A stretch of 64,000 nt of DNA, from positions 78,314,460-78,378,459 of the forward strand of contig JACMZG010000008.1 of NCBI GenBank assembly GCA_018340805.1. Direction: 5' to 3'. Position numbers and translations under genes: made by a program. Positions 44,885 through 56,839 of this stretch are shown piece by piece. Source of the stretch: Microvelia longipes. Its lineage: Eukaryota > Arthropoda > Insecta > Hemiptera > Veliidae. The first letter of the stretch is position 1; every line of letters starts with the position of its first letter. The notes beneath the pieces were generated by a model. The model was not told the DNA's origin, did not search any database, and was given only the letters and a program-made list of their open reading frames with translations.

Positions 44885-45115
44885 AATAATGTATTGTCTT
44901 TAAAACAAAATAATTTAATGCTTTATAAACTACAATAATTTATTTTTTGTAAACTATAACAATTTAATGTTTTAAAAACTACAATAATTTATTGTTTTGT
45001 AAACTAATAATTTACAATAATTTAATGCTTTATTAATTACTTTAATTTAATGTTTTATAAACTACTATCAATATAATGTTTTAGAAACCATAATAATTTA
45101 ATGTTTCATCTAAAA
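44885..45115. repeat. Diverged AT-rich minisatellite, unit about 26-30 bp
   Basis: Repeats of the form AATTTAATGTTTTATAAACT and variants, about eight units. Confidence 0.75.
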
Positions 45116-45119
45116 CAAT

Positions 45120-46400
45120 TTCCATTTAATATGTCGTGTTCCAATTTGAGACCAAGTCTATTTTATTTATGAATTTAAAGGTTGTCGCATCTGAAACGTT
45201 CCACCTAGTATGGAATAATATGAGTACTCATTAGTGCATATAAAAAAAGATTGTGTTCTTTGTAATTATATGTTGAGTATTAATTCAAATGACTAACTTG
45301 TAATTTTAATGAGTTCTTAATTACGTGCATTCGATGTAGTCACTCACTTCAACATAATTCGGTCAACGTGTTTTAAGAATAAAGATACTTCATTTACTTG
45401 ACTTGGCTTCAACAAACCAAGTCCTATTTGGAGATAAAAATATGTCGACTATAATAAAGTTAACGAATTCTAAACTAATAATGAATTCAACTTTATAATG
45501 AATGCTAAGTTCTACAATGTTTATACTAGCTATAGATTTAAAAGATAAAGTCGATTAACTGTCAAACATTTTCATTTATATCACTTAGAGATCTCGATGA
45601 AACAAAAACACGACTGTTAGGAAACGATGACTAAGCGGACAGGAACAACTTTGCTGTAGACACTCGTATCTACTTCCCAACTTGACAGATACAACTTTTT
45701 ATCTTCTATAACAAACAATCTGGTTTTTAGAAGCCTAAAACATTGATTTTTTTATTTAAATATTTTGGAATAATTACAAGAAAATTTCAATCATGCCAAC
45801 AAAAATTAATTATTGCGGACCCTATTTTGCCACGAGTTTTAGGGAACGCATCCGAAGCTCTTCTAACTTTTACAGCTACATAGATAAAAAACCATGGTAA
45901 GTAAGGCCACTGTGTTAGCTTTCTCTATTTTAAAAGTATAAGTACCAAGCTCAACTCTTTAGAAAATTTAGAAATCAAAGAAATAAAATTTCGTTTTTAC
46001 AGAAATAATATTTGTAGATTGATTTAGCTTGTTGTTTTAAAGACTTGGATATTACAAAATAGTTGATCCCTCGACAATAAATAATTTAAATTTACCACCG
46101 ATGATATCTTTACATCTATCCAATAGCAGTTAGTACTTTCCGTAATTTATTTATTTATGTTTTTTATAAAGCTATCGATAATTAATAAATATTTATATTC
46201 ATCAGGTACCATTGCTGATGTTTATTTATTCATCAAAATTTATTTCATGAACAAATATATTTTTTTCGTCGATGCAAAAAATCTACCATGAAATAAAAGT
46301 TAAAAAGAGAAATGGGTCGGTGCCGGAGGGGCATTGCCTCTGTTAAAATATAATTCCCGACCTCAGAATTGCTAACAGTTCTGAATATTTCATGTTCATT
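45120..46400. other. Intergenic sequence, nothing recognised
   Basis: No supported feature. Confidence 0.25.
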
Positions 46401-46412
46401 GCAGCCGCTAAG

Positions 46413-46447
46413 CTTTGTACACTGTACAAAGCCTGTACAATGTACAG
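46413..46447. repeat. Two adjacent short palindromes
   Basis: CTTTGTACACTGTACAAAG (46413-46431) and CTGTACAATGTACAG (46433-46447) are both perfect around one central base, and both contain TGTACA. Confidence 0.85.
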
Positions 46448-46507
46448 ACTCTAAAAAATATAAGTACCATGCACGATCAATATATAATGTATTGATCAAT
46501 ATAAGAA

Positions 46508-46870
46508 CGCCAATATATTTATGTCAATACATTATATAAGTAGGAATAAAATTTTAATAAGACTTTTATCAAGAAAACACCCGGCCAATATCAATATTAA
46601 AACGCCAATTTTTTTACATTAATATGTTATATAAATGGGAATAAACACAAATATGACTTTAACCCGGCCATTGATTGGTCTCAGAACGCAAATATTTTTT
46701 GTAAGTACGTGATAATTGGGATAAACCTCAATATCACTTCAATCTAGGCAAAACAGTGCTTATATGCTGATCAGTTTTAAAGTACATTATACACATGGGA
46801 ATAAACACCATCAGATTAAACACGGTCTAATTACTATTACTTTAATCCAGACAACACACATAGCTCTCTG
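46508..46870. repeat. Diverged tandem repeat, unit about 85-95 bp, four copies
   Basis: Each unit has CGCCAATATATTT-like sequence, TACATTATATAA..GGGAATAAA, a TATGACTTTAA-like segment and CCGGCCA or a variant. Units differ strongly, so the array is old. Confidence 0.65.
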
Positions 46871-47185
46871 TGTGTTAATAGTAAAGAGCATGAATTTTGT
46901 ACAAAATGAACCTTTAGGTCTTGTTGTGCCAATTTTCATCCTATTTATTAGCATATAAGTTCAATTTTTATGGAATGATAAGAACATGATTTTTTCTAAA
47001 ACAAAAGCGTAAATACTCAAAATATAACTTTATTTTAAATTATAAAAATAATTTAGTTTAAATTTGGTGAAAGTGTCACATTATACAATAAGTAATAGCA
47101 CTAAGTTGTATTTTAATATGGCAAGAATATCTAAGGTAATATCACATCACTAAAACAGAATATATTATTATCAGTATAAAAAAGT

Positions 47186-48045
47186 CGGGCCCGACTTGAC
47201 CTCGAAACATTCCCTCCTGACATCGGATTCGCTACGCTCATCCTCCCTGCTTCAGACTCGCTTCGCTCGTCCTTACAATATACAATTCGCCAAATGTATA
47301 CTGCAGCATGTCCTTGGACTCGCATCGCTCGTCCTCAGATAATAATTTCATTCCTTTTAGTCCTAACGGTCACCTATTCAGGCACTGACCACCCTCGAAG
47401 CTGCTTAACTTATATGATCCAACAAAAAAGTATAAATATATGTGAAACGAAACTTAATCTACTTATTTATTAGGTAAATTTATATACTTGTACCAAATTT
47501 CAACTTTCAACAATTGGATCACTTTCTGATTTTTAAATTATGATTCAAAAAACGTACAAAATTCATTTGATTTAAATTAAACTTAGCTGATAATGAGATG
47601 AAACTTGGCACATATATTAGTCTTATACATGACTATAATATGTGTGCTAATATGTGTGCTAATATGTGTGCTAATATGTGTGCATGACTATAATATGACA
47701 TATTATGTGTGCCAAATCTTAATCCGATCACATAATTTTTCTGCGTTTTATGATTTTTAGAAACTTTCGCTGCGTCATTATTTCAGATTTATGACGTCAT
47801 AAAAAATAATTTCCGAAGAGCACAACTACAGCGGTAGGCAAGGTTTTAACTCTAGCATAAATTCTCTAGGAGTTATGGTGATAACACACTCACACACACA
47901 CACATACCGACAGACAAGTTTGAGAAACTTACTCAGGAGCCCTTAAAAACGCCTGTAACAGATGATTCCGGTTTTATCCCGTTTACGGATTTTTTCAAAC
48001 ACAATACTTTTCCTATATACCTACAATAGCAATGAGGAAAAATAA
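47186..48045 (-). repeat. Rep-A copy, - strand, near full length
   Basis: On the - strand it begins TTTTTCCTCATTGCTATTG with its hairpin partner, followed by a (GT)n run at 47888-47904, AGTTAAAACCTTGCC, GACGTCATAAA and AAAATCATAAAACGCAGAAA. Two palindromic boxes lie near the 3' end (GGACGAGCGATGCGAGTCC near 47315-47333 and GGACGAGCGAAGCGAGTC near 47258). The end GTCGGGCCCGACTTTTTT is at about 47185. The length of about 860 bp agrees with the copies at 59870 and 14380. Confidence 0.75.
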
Positions 48046-48049
48046 AAAT

Positions 48050-48960
48050 TGAATAAATGCACCATAAATATAAAATCACTAAAATAAATGTGTTGTATGG
48101 CATTTTTCAAAGGCGTTTAAGTTAAAAGAAGACAAACGAATCATGATTATAGAGCTCTATCCCAGATTAAACGAGTTTTAAACAATTTTGTTAAAAACCT
48201 ATATATTTGATTTTAATCAAGAGTATTAAATTCTATTGTTTATAAGTTTAAAACATAGAGGTCATGTTCAGTGCAGAAAGACAAAAATAATGTAAAGAAA
48301 CGACAAACAAAATACATGATAATCCCTCTGTTAAAGGTTGAATCAAAATTAGTTTTGAGTTAAAAAATTTCAAATGTTTTGAAATAAAAAGGTATTTTTA
48401 AATTATTTAAAAATATATATTTGGCAGTTCACTGGTTTAACAATTGTCAAAGAGGATTTGTTGATATAACTTTGTATCTTATGCAAAGCTGATATGAATT
48501 CATATGGATTTGGCTGTTTTCTAGATGTATCTTTTCACTCTGTTTTAAAAATTAAAATAATATAAAAAAGTATAGAGGACATTTTGCTTCCTCTAATATC
48601 TTAGTTATAGCATAAGTAGATTAAAAAGTATATGTTAAGTATGAAGCGAAAAATATACTAGTTAAGACTATACACATCTTGACTTTAAAAACAAGAAGTT
48701 ATAATCAAAATTGTATCTTTCATTATTGGAGAATTTTAGTGCATGCCGTGACCGTTAGGTAATTTCTTTAAAACTATTTGGATCCTTGTTAGACACCGAA
48801 TACTTAATAACACAAATAGAAAATGCCACGTGATTCGACAACTAATAAATCTTCTATTAGCGAATTTTCGAAGAAAAAATATGCTTATAAAGTTGGGGTC
48901 AAAGAGAGAGGGAAGTGAGTTCTTTGGAAGCGGTGGACTCTCTGATAAACAATATACACA
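48050..48960. other. Intergenic sequence, nothing recognised
   Basis: No supported feature. Confidence 0.25.
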
Positions 48961-48964
48961 TACT

Positions 48965-48994
48965 CACACACATATATATATATAAAATATATAT

Positions 48995-49056
<62 letters not shown>

Positions 49057-49073
49057 ATATTATATATATAATA
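48965..49073. repeat. (TA)n microsatellite cluster
   Basis: About 105 bp of TA with several slips. Confidence 0.95.
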
Positions 49074-49129
49074 TGCATTTATGTATAGAGATTTTTGTGT
49101 CCTATATGTTACTATGGGACACGATAGAT

Positions 49130-50010
49130 TTCAGACGCTTTTTTGGATCGCAATGAAACTTAGTACAAAAATCAACCTTGCTAATGTCCCGAACCCTATT
49201 GTTTATCAAATATGTGAGACGTCATAAACCCACAAAAATGACCCTACAAGCATTTCAAAAAATCACAAATCTTCATGTAATATTTAAATTGGGCTGACGT
49301 CTTTTACTTAGGTTCTAATATACACCGGACGGTCTCAGCAGGTATCAGCGTCAAATAATTTAAGTTAAAGCTTAACAAAAGTTTCATTAGTTACCATAGT
49401 CCTTGTTTTGAAGTACCATTTCTGGGAACCGTCTACATTTTCGGGTAAATCGGCCTAAGTTTGTTATATTTAATGAAACAAGTTGCTATAGCAAAAGCCA
49501 GTACAAAAACCACCTCCAACAAGTATTTAAATGTTCTTCTCTTTTTCTACATGAGCATCTCCACACTCAATATTGATTTTAATATTCAAAAGACGAAGCG
49601 ATAGTAAAAGGCTTTCTGTGTTTCTGACGTACATGTAATGGAAAAGACAAACAATAATAAAATAACTTGTTGCACGTAAAGTGTGGATTTCATTTATGCT
49701 TTAAACCTTAGACAACATTTTCCTTCAGACGTGATGGCTGTTTCCTTAGATTTCCTTTCAAGCTTAGACCCAAACACAAAGATATCGTAATCTGCTTTCC
49801 TCCACTGTTTTCATTTACATTTTCCCTAAACTCAAAAATGATTAGGAAATAATTAACAAACGACTTTTCCAAGCCTTTAACCTAAAGATTAATTTCTTTA
49901 GAAGACTATTTAATCCAAAAGAGAAGTAAAGAACAAGAGACCAATACGAATTAGCAAAAACCGCATTATTAAATTTGACTCAAAATATTATTAGAATCTT
50001 GAAATATAAC
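49130..50010. other. Intergenic sequence, nothing recognised
   Basis: No supported feature apart from the GGGACACGATA box at its left edge. Confidence 0.25.
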
Positions 50011-50017
50011 CTTCATC

Positions 50018-50150
50018 TTTTTTTCCTTATTGATACCGTAATAAGAAAATTATTGTGTTTGTACTAATAATCCGAAACAGTAATCTCTCACATTGATTTT
50101 CAGTTTCAGGTCGTTTTTAAAATTTCCTGAGTGTTTCTGTGTGAAATTGA
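50018..50150 (+). repeat. Rep-A 5' fragment
   Basis: TTTTTCCTTATTGATACCGT, TTATTGTGTTTG, TCCGAAACAG and TTTCAGGTCGTTTTTAAAATT follow the order of the Rep-A 5' end. The rest is missing. Confidence 0.6.
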
Positions 50151-50159
50151 TAATAATTA

Positions 50160-50515
50160 TAAACGACATATTGAAGACTGCACTCCTTATAAAATAGTTT
50201 TATTTCAAATAAACATTTCTCCAAGTGCAACTCTGCATCATCAGCAGTATAATCTAACTCAAAACTATTCCAGCACTAGTTTTACAAAATAATAATTACG
50301 ATACAAAACATTATTTTAAAACAAAACAAAAGTTTGAGTTTGTTATGTTAAAAAATTACCTAAATTGTTTCAATCATTTGTGATCAAAATATGTTTTTTG
50401 TTAATCTGTTAATTTTCTGTTTTTGTATAACTTTGAATGACTGATGACGCAGATTTTACTCTGCAACAAGTTTAAATGACATATGTTTCAAATAAAATTT
50501 TTTTATACGGTCTTT
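50160..50515. mobile_element. Short inverted element with Penelope-like termini
   Basis: The left part on the - strand has CTGATGATGCAGAGTTGCAC, AGAAATG, then TTTGAAATAAAACTATTTTA. The right part on the + strand has CTGATGACGCAGATTTTAC, CTGCAACAAG, then TTTCAAATAAAATTTTTTTA. The two are inverted copies with the same order of boxes, about 200 bp apart, with no coding sequence. CTGATGA with a GCAGA..TCTGC stem resembles a hammerhead core, but the GAAA box is displaced or changed in both. Confidence 0.5.
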
Positions 50516-50607
50516 TTTATAAACAAACCAAAGTTGTTTTTAAAATAAAAACAACTGATATAGATATCACAAGAGTTAGACAAGAGATAGTAAGAGAAAT
50601 AAACTGA

Positions 50608-50682
50608 GGACAGATAGCTCAGTGGTAGAGCGCTCGCCATACGACATATAGGTTGAGGTTTCAAATCCAGCCGGCAGAGGGC
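50608..50682 (+). tRNA. tRNA-like sequence (Ala-like), probably a SINE head or pseudogene
   Basis: GATAGCTCAGTGGTAGAGCG is a strong A-box/D-arm of the tRNA-Ala kind. GGTTTCAAATCC at 50657-50668 is a near B box. Acceptor arms do not pair well by eye, so I do not regard it as a functional tRNA gene. A GC-richer block follows for about 670 bp, as in a SINE with a long body. Confidence 0.5.
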
Positions 50683-51355
50683 CTTCTATAAGATTATTCC
50701 TTATACCGGTCTCTTTGGACGCCTTGAGTTCAAAACCGGTCAAGCCTTGGTCTGACGTGGTTTCTTTTGGCAGTTACGATAATGAGAGGTTGGATTTCGT
50801 CTGAGACAAGTCTTGATCCACGTTCCCATTGTATCCAGCTCATGTAACGACTAAGTTTGGTAGGTCCGTGTAGGGTTGGAAAGTTTCTGTACCATCGGTC
50901 CGAGAATTGGACAGTAATGACGCAGGTTTAGTGGTGTCTGAGTTCCCACGATTAGCATAGGTGATTTGGAAATATTTGTTTGGTCCTGGAAGATGCCTCC
51001 TATTAATCTGCCGAACTTTGGCTCGTAGGTCTGGGCTATGGGAATGGTGTATCTACAATAGACTAACTTCAGGGTTGCTACCTCGGGCTGTACCGAATTG
51101 GATAGAGCAGTAGGAATTACGAGTATCTGGTAAGACTAGAGGAACTGGTGAGATTGGTCAAAACTAGTAACTGGTGAGTTAGAAGAGACTAATTAGATCA
51201 TAGTAGCTAGTGGGACTAGAGAAAATATACTAGACAAACTGGGAACCTGGTCACAGGTGCAGTCTCATGATGGAGAAAGTATAGAAGTACCGTTTTCTTC
51301 CCTGGTTAGTGGCATTAGGGAGAGTAGCATCTCTATAATGACCCAACAGCTTCAA
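50683..51355 (+). repeat. GC-richer block after the tRNA-like head, possible long SINE body
   Basis: The block stands out from the AT-rich surroundings, has no long open frame on either strand, and contains repeats of ACTGGTGAGA/AACTGGTGAG around 51120-51200. No second copy is visible in this window. It could be the body of a tRNA-derived SINE or an unrelated retrotransposon untranslated region. Confidence 0.35.
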
Positions 51356-51359
51356 GCGT

Positions 51360-52600
51360 AAAAAAGGTAAGAGCTATATTACCCTTTCACGATTTATTAC
51401 TTTAAAAGTTAAATATTTTTCTACAATAATTAAGTGGGTTATTATTTTTTTTCTTAATGTAAATTTTCTATTAACATATTAGAAAATGGACCTTGTATGT
51501 ATGTAGCTGCTTAATGCAGGGAATGGTTTATTTGACAGAACCGGGTAATATTGTATACGTGCAATGTAGATTTTGATAAGGAAATAGCAATATATTTTAT
51601 CTGCAAGTGTACTTTGATATCTATAAACGTTAAGTGTGGCTGGAATTATGCATAATTGGTTTCAGGAAGCGATTTTCATACTATATAATTTATATAGGGT
51701 TAGAGATTATGATGGGAACTAATAGAGTTTGGAAATTATAGTTTCTTATTAGAATATGATGGAATCTGTGTCGGTGTATAACAGATGTAGAGAGTTGTTG
51801 ATATGGAAATTAATGTTATACGACAGCAAGGCCCATCTAGTGAGAGAATCAGAATAAGCTCTTGTTTAAGTAGCTATAGTGAATGAGAGAGACATATGAG
51901 AGATGATGAGAGAGAAGAAAATGGACAACATTAAGGTGGTTTGATAGCTTCATATATATAAGCCTCAAGTATAAAATATTAACCTTGTAATCCACCTGCC
52001 AGCTCAAGCCAGGGTTTTACATCGTTTCCCGCACATCGTCTCCTATATGGAAATCCCTCCTTTTATACAAGCAAAGCTTCTGTTTATTAGAGCGCTTATA
52101 ACAGGTAGCCACCCCTGTTGTCTTGTAGTAAACATTTTCAAAAAAAAAATGTTTCAAATTTATTAAGCCTCTCCGAACAGGTTTGAATACATAGTTCTTT
52201 CAACAAAATTCACAGAATCGATAAAGTAAAAAGTTATCGTTTATTTAATATTTTGGATTTTTTCAAAGTGATTTCAAAAATAAAATTACTTGTTTTAAAT
52301 GTTTTAAAAAATTGGATAAAATAACCAGTAGATGATAAATGTGTTGTAATCTAAAAACGCATTGTGAACATGTTTTCGAGTTAACCTAGTCTCTATTTTT
52401 TTCACCAACTCTAATCTACATTATTCGAAACACCGGATTTAGATACATGACATACACTCCTATAATAAATAATTTACTAAGATGTAAAATGATGATATAT
52501 AGCATAATATAAATATAAAATTATAATTAAGCTTAAATAATTTTGTATAATAGTGGGCTATTTTTAAGTTACGATCACGCATTTCAGTATAAATTTGGCG
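51360..52600. other. Intergenic sequence, nothing recognised
   Basis: No supported feature. Confidence 0.25.
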
Positions 52601-52604
52601 AACT

Positions 52605-52715
52605 GAATATTCTGAGGACGAAAGAAGTGTGTCCGAAGTAAGGAGGATGAGCGTAACCAATCAGATGTGGTGAGGAAAAGTTCCGAGGTATCCAATGCCC
52701 GATTAACAGTTTTAC
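52605..52715 (+). repeat. Rep-A 3' fragment
   Basis: TGAGGACGAAAGAAGTGTGT, GGAGGATGAGCGTAACCAAT, GTGGTGAGGAAAAGTTCCGA and AATGCCCGATTAA mark the 3' end of Rep-A. Confidence 0.65.
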
Positions 52716-52736
52716 AACATAAGTGTATAAGTAATA

Positions 52737-53443
52737 ATGAATTCTGGCACGAGGGTCCGCATGCCTGGTGAATGTTCTGTGAAATGCGTGCTTCCGTGCT
52801 TAACAATCTTTTTTCCTTATGTCTCCAGTCAATGTTTTATAACTTGAGTGATATCATTAAAACAGGTTACTTATTTATTTGCAGGAAATTTTGAAGGAAA
52901 TGCGCTAAACCCTGTTGAAGATAGGCATTAAGTGAGCTTTACATAGTGCAAATAAAAGTGTGCAACGCCAAATTTGAAAAAATAGCATAATTTTGTAAAA
53001 CTAATGGAATAAATATGCGCATTTCATTAGAAAAATCCAGACGAAATGAGTAACTAGTGCTTCTGCTAACCCTCATGTTTTTTTAAACAATTTCTTTATT
53101 GGTAAAAGTATACAATATTTATTTTGTGTTAACCGGAGCCATAATTTATTTATTGATTTGGGGTGATATGTACCTCTTTATTTTTATTTTATATATTTAT
53201 TTTAGTATGAAATTTGGTTATATTTTGTTGGTTATATGGCGGGGTTTGTTTGGGTTAAGGATAATTTCCAATTTTTTTGGTTTGGGTATTTTAATTTTAA
53301 TTATTTTTGCAGGATTTGCAAAAAACCCCTTATGTTAAAAAGCATAAACAGGAAACTTAAGGTAAAAAGGATTGTTAAGCACGAAAGCACGCATTTTAAA
53401 GAAAATTCGCTCGGCATACGGACCTCCGCATCAGAATTATCAG
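52737..53443. mobile_element. Fold-back family B, copy A
   Basis: Termini: AATTCTGGCACGAGGGTCCG on the left and the inverted TTCTGATGCGGAGGTCCGTA on the right. Both are followed inward by CGAATTTTCTTT- or GAATGTT-like sequence, ACGCATTT/GTGCTT and a CTTATGTCTCC/TGTTTATGC segment. The same boxes, in the same order, form copy B at 56337-56837. The interior of this copy holds an extra T-rich insertion (about 53090-53330), which gives a chance hydrophobic open frame. No transposase is present. Confidence 0.65.
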
Positions 53444-53469
53444 TTATTCTTGTATTAAAATTTCCATAA

Positions 53470-55255
53470 TCGGCAGCTTGTTTAGTTCCATATTAGTTGT
53501 AGTTAGATTAGTTCCATATTTTGTTTTCCATATATTTTTCTATAGAAATCCTGACTTAGTATTTTACTAATAAATGCATTGTATTATAATTAATTCTTTT
53601 ACCGTAAGCAACTTAGAGTATTGGTTTAACAAACTTTATTTATTTATTTGTCTCCATGGTTTCCTTGACTTGGCTTTTATTACTTTAGCGTTTATGGTAG
53701 GAATTATTATTGTCAAATTAAAGTGAACGTGAACATTGGTCAAGTAGAATGTTTTGTATTTATACCAACAAAGATGTTGTGTTTTTTAAAAAGTGGTTGC
53801 TGTCTCTAGTAAAAATTAGTAGTAGTTATAGGTTTGAAAAGTATAAATATTTAACTCTCGAGGCTTGCCAAGAAAGATAAATTTCCTTTTGTTTATGGAG
53901 GCTTAGCAGAGGAAAATTAACCGAGAGGGGAAACGTTTTGATACATATTGGGATTAAATTTTATCTACGACTAGTTGACTAGTTTTCAAAAGCTCATTAT
54001 GGCTATAATATTTTATATCTTTCTATTCTAACTCTATTACAAAGACAGTTGGCCAATGAACATGTGAACTACCTCGCCTATTATAACTTATCACACCATT
54101 TTTATATAACCTACCATAACCCTCTCAAAAAACAGCAGACTTAAACCTCTACCGACATAATATAACAAAATATAATTAAATTATTATAATTTATTTTGGT
54201 GATATTGTTTTCTCTTTTCTGTAGCTAGAAAAAGATTTTCCAACCCTGCAAACGAAATTGGAATAGCTATTTTCCATTCGAGAAGTAGATAAACCTACTT
54301 AATTTCTACTGTACTTAAAGAACAATAAACATCATACCAAGTATAATTATAAAACCAAAATAAAACTTGAAAAATTTTGATTTACCAGCAAACTTGTTCA
54401 AATCAAAAATCTAATGAACATTTTTTTAATTAGACGTTTCGAAAAAAGTCAGAGTTTGCATGTGAATCCCGAGTTTTCTAAAACTGACTTGATATCCTCA
54501 AGAGACTCTACATACTTACGCCTTTTATAATTTCCATACTTATTCACTTTACTTTGTTGCATTAAAAAATATACGAATTCAGCAGAATAAATGTACAACA
54601 CGACACATCTTTTATTAATAAACTAATGGACTTTTTTAAAAGTAAAATTTTTAGGGAAAAATTTTAACTCAGATTTTTTTTTTAAAAAAAGTATCAGATG
54701 AAAAAATATTTTCTTATTCAGATGCTTGTTGAGATTCTTTTATTTATGCTTTTATAATTACGAAAAAAATGTAAAAAAAAATTAAATCATTTATGTCTAT
54801 GTTACTTCATAAGAAGTAAAAATGATATTATTTTTATTCTCATATAAAAAATAGGGTTACAAAATAAATTAATTGTTTTAAATATATCCTAATAGAGCTT
54901 ATAACTGATTCTAACATTAATTTATCAATATTTCTATATTGATCTCATATTTGCCCTAAAATAAATTCTTTATCAAGTTACCTTTTTTGATATTTCTAAT
55001 AATACGAATGAAACTTGACATCTTCTCTAAAAAGGAAGAAAAGAAGTTATCTTCGTGTTACTTCATTACTTGTTTTCATTTATTATTCATTACATAATCC
55101 CGGTTCAGCTGTCTTCATCTTTACCCTGTCATAATTATTTTAACTCCATTATCCCGTTCTGTATTTTATAAAATGTATTCATCATTTTTTAATGATTTTA
55201 AAATAAAATGTATTTGATTTGAGATAGAACCATTGACGACAATGGAAAAAATCCA
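53470..55255. other. Intergenic sequence, nothing recognised
   Basis: No supported feature. Confidence 0.25.
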
Positions 55256-55262
55256 AAAACAA

Positions 55263-55300
55263 TCTATCTCTCTCTCTCTCTCTCTCTTCTCTTCTAAATA

Positions 55301-55332
<32 letters not shown>

Positions 55333-55334
55333 TA

Positions 55335-55369
<35 letters not shown>
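55263..55369. repeat. (TC)n and (TA)n microsatellites
   Basis: TC dinucleotides at 55266-55290, then TA at 55300-55369 with one interruption. Confidence 0.95.
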
Positions 55370-55370
<1 letters not shown>

Positions 55371-55561
55371 TAAGGAGGCCGTATCCTTTTCATTTAACTT
55401 TTCGAAGCATAAAAACTAGGAAAAATGTAGTACGAATAAATTATATATAAAGATTATACATTGATTTAATAAAATACAAAAAGCATTGATTTTGCACTCT
55501 ACCTCTGTATGCATTTTTTAATTTATTTTTCATTTATTATTTATTTTTTTTTACAAAATAT

Positions 55562-55612
55562 ATTTTTACTTTTCCTCATTTATCCCGCAGGTATAAAGGA
55601 AAAATATCGTAC
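55562..55612 (+). repeat. Rep-A terminal hairpin alone
   Basis: TTTTTACTTTTCCTCATTTA and GGTATAAAGGAAAAATAT, the hairpin end of Rep-A, without the rest. Confidence 0.55.
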
Positions 55613-55869
55613 CTATAGATAAATCTACCGTAAATTATCATATTTACTATATTTATCCTTTACATTATTTTAATTTGAATCGTTACCTCCAGACTCATAA
55701 TAAAAAAAAATTAAAATAATTATTAAAAACGGAAATATTTGATAAACGTATATAAAATAAATTTGTCTTTAAATGTCAAGGTATCAGTATTTTGACACAA
55801 TATAATTGTGTGAGAGACACAATATATATTATCAGTATTCTATTTAATGCTATCGTTTATAAAGCATAA

Positions 55870-56245
55870 AGCATTTAGGCTACTGATATAAAGGCTACTG
55901 CTATAAGGCTACGGCTATAAGGGCTAGTGATATAAAGGCTACTGCTATATAAAGGCTACTGCTAAAAGGCTACTGCTCTATCGGCTACTGCTATAAAGGC
56001 TACTGCAATAAAGGCTACTGATATAAAGGCTACTGCTATAAGGCTACTGCTATAAAGGCTACTGATATAAAGGCTACTGCTATAAGGCTACTGATATAAA
56101 GGCAACTGCTATAAGGCTACTGCTATAAAGGCTACTGCTATAAGGCTACTACTATAAAGGCTACTGATATAAAGGCTACTGATATAAAGGCTACTGCTAT
56201 AAGGCTACTGCTATAAAGGCTAGTGATATAAAGGCTACTGCTGAT
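55870..56245. repeat. 12-15-bp minisatellite
   Basis: Alternating ATAAAGGCTACTGCT and ATAAGGCTACTG units, about 28 copies. Variants include GATATAAAGG and GGCTACGG. Confidence 0.95.
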
Positions 56246-56336
56246 GAATAAAAACGATCCGGAGTCAATTCGAGTTTTCACAGCACTCTCAAAAGCTAGG
56301 GCCCCATGTTCAATATTTAAAAGTTTTATATAGCTA

Positions 56337-56837
56337 TTAACTAATTCTGGCGCGTAAGTCCGCGTTCCGGGCGAATTTCTTTAGGAAAGCGTGCTTCCGA
56401 GCGTAAAACCCCATTTCTTGCTTATGTTCCCATTTATGCTTTATTATTGGAGCAATACGAGTATTATATGCTATTGCTAACAGTACGAATAACAGTAGCT
56501 ATACTACTTTCTACTCCATTATCAGGATTTTTTCAAAGGAAATACGCTAAAACCTTTTAAATAGTATCATTAACTAAGCTTTAAATTAAAGCGAAGAATG
56601 GTGAATAAATTATATGGAAAGATGAGAATAGTTTTTTTATAACCAATGAGATAAAAATGAGCATTTCCTTTGAAAAATTGAGTAATGAGTCGTAATCTCA
56701 CTGCTAAGGTTATAAAGCATAAACAGGAAACGTAAGCAAGGAATGGATTATTAAGTCATACATGATCAGTGTTGCATGAAAACATGAATTGCAAAAGAAA
56801 TTCGCCCGGTATGCAGACCTCCGCACTAAAATGGTTA
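56337..56837. mobile_element. Fold-back family B, copy B
   Basis: TAACTAATTCTGGCGCGTAA on the left and the inverted TAACCATTTTAGTGCGGAGG on the right, both leading inward to CCGGGCGAATTTCTTT. Interior boxes TTTATGCTTTATTATTGG / ATAAAGCATAAACAGGAAAC and AAAGGAAATACGCTAAAA / ATGAGCATTTCCTTTGAAAA also pair. About 500 bp with no coding frame. The target duplication is unclear, possibly TA or TAA. Confidence 0.75.
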
Positions 56838-56839
56838 TC

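Noticed and set aside
50608..50682. Functional tRNA-Ala gene
   Set aside because: The acceptor stem does not pair, the B box has a mismatch, and no pol III terminator directly follows.
53099..53338. 79-codon hydrophobic frame resembling a membrane protein
   Set aside because: It lies in a T-rich insertion inside fold-back copy A; T-rich DNA gives hydrophobic residues by default and no start context or homologue is evident.
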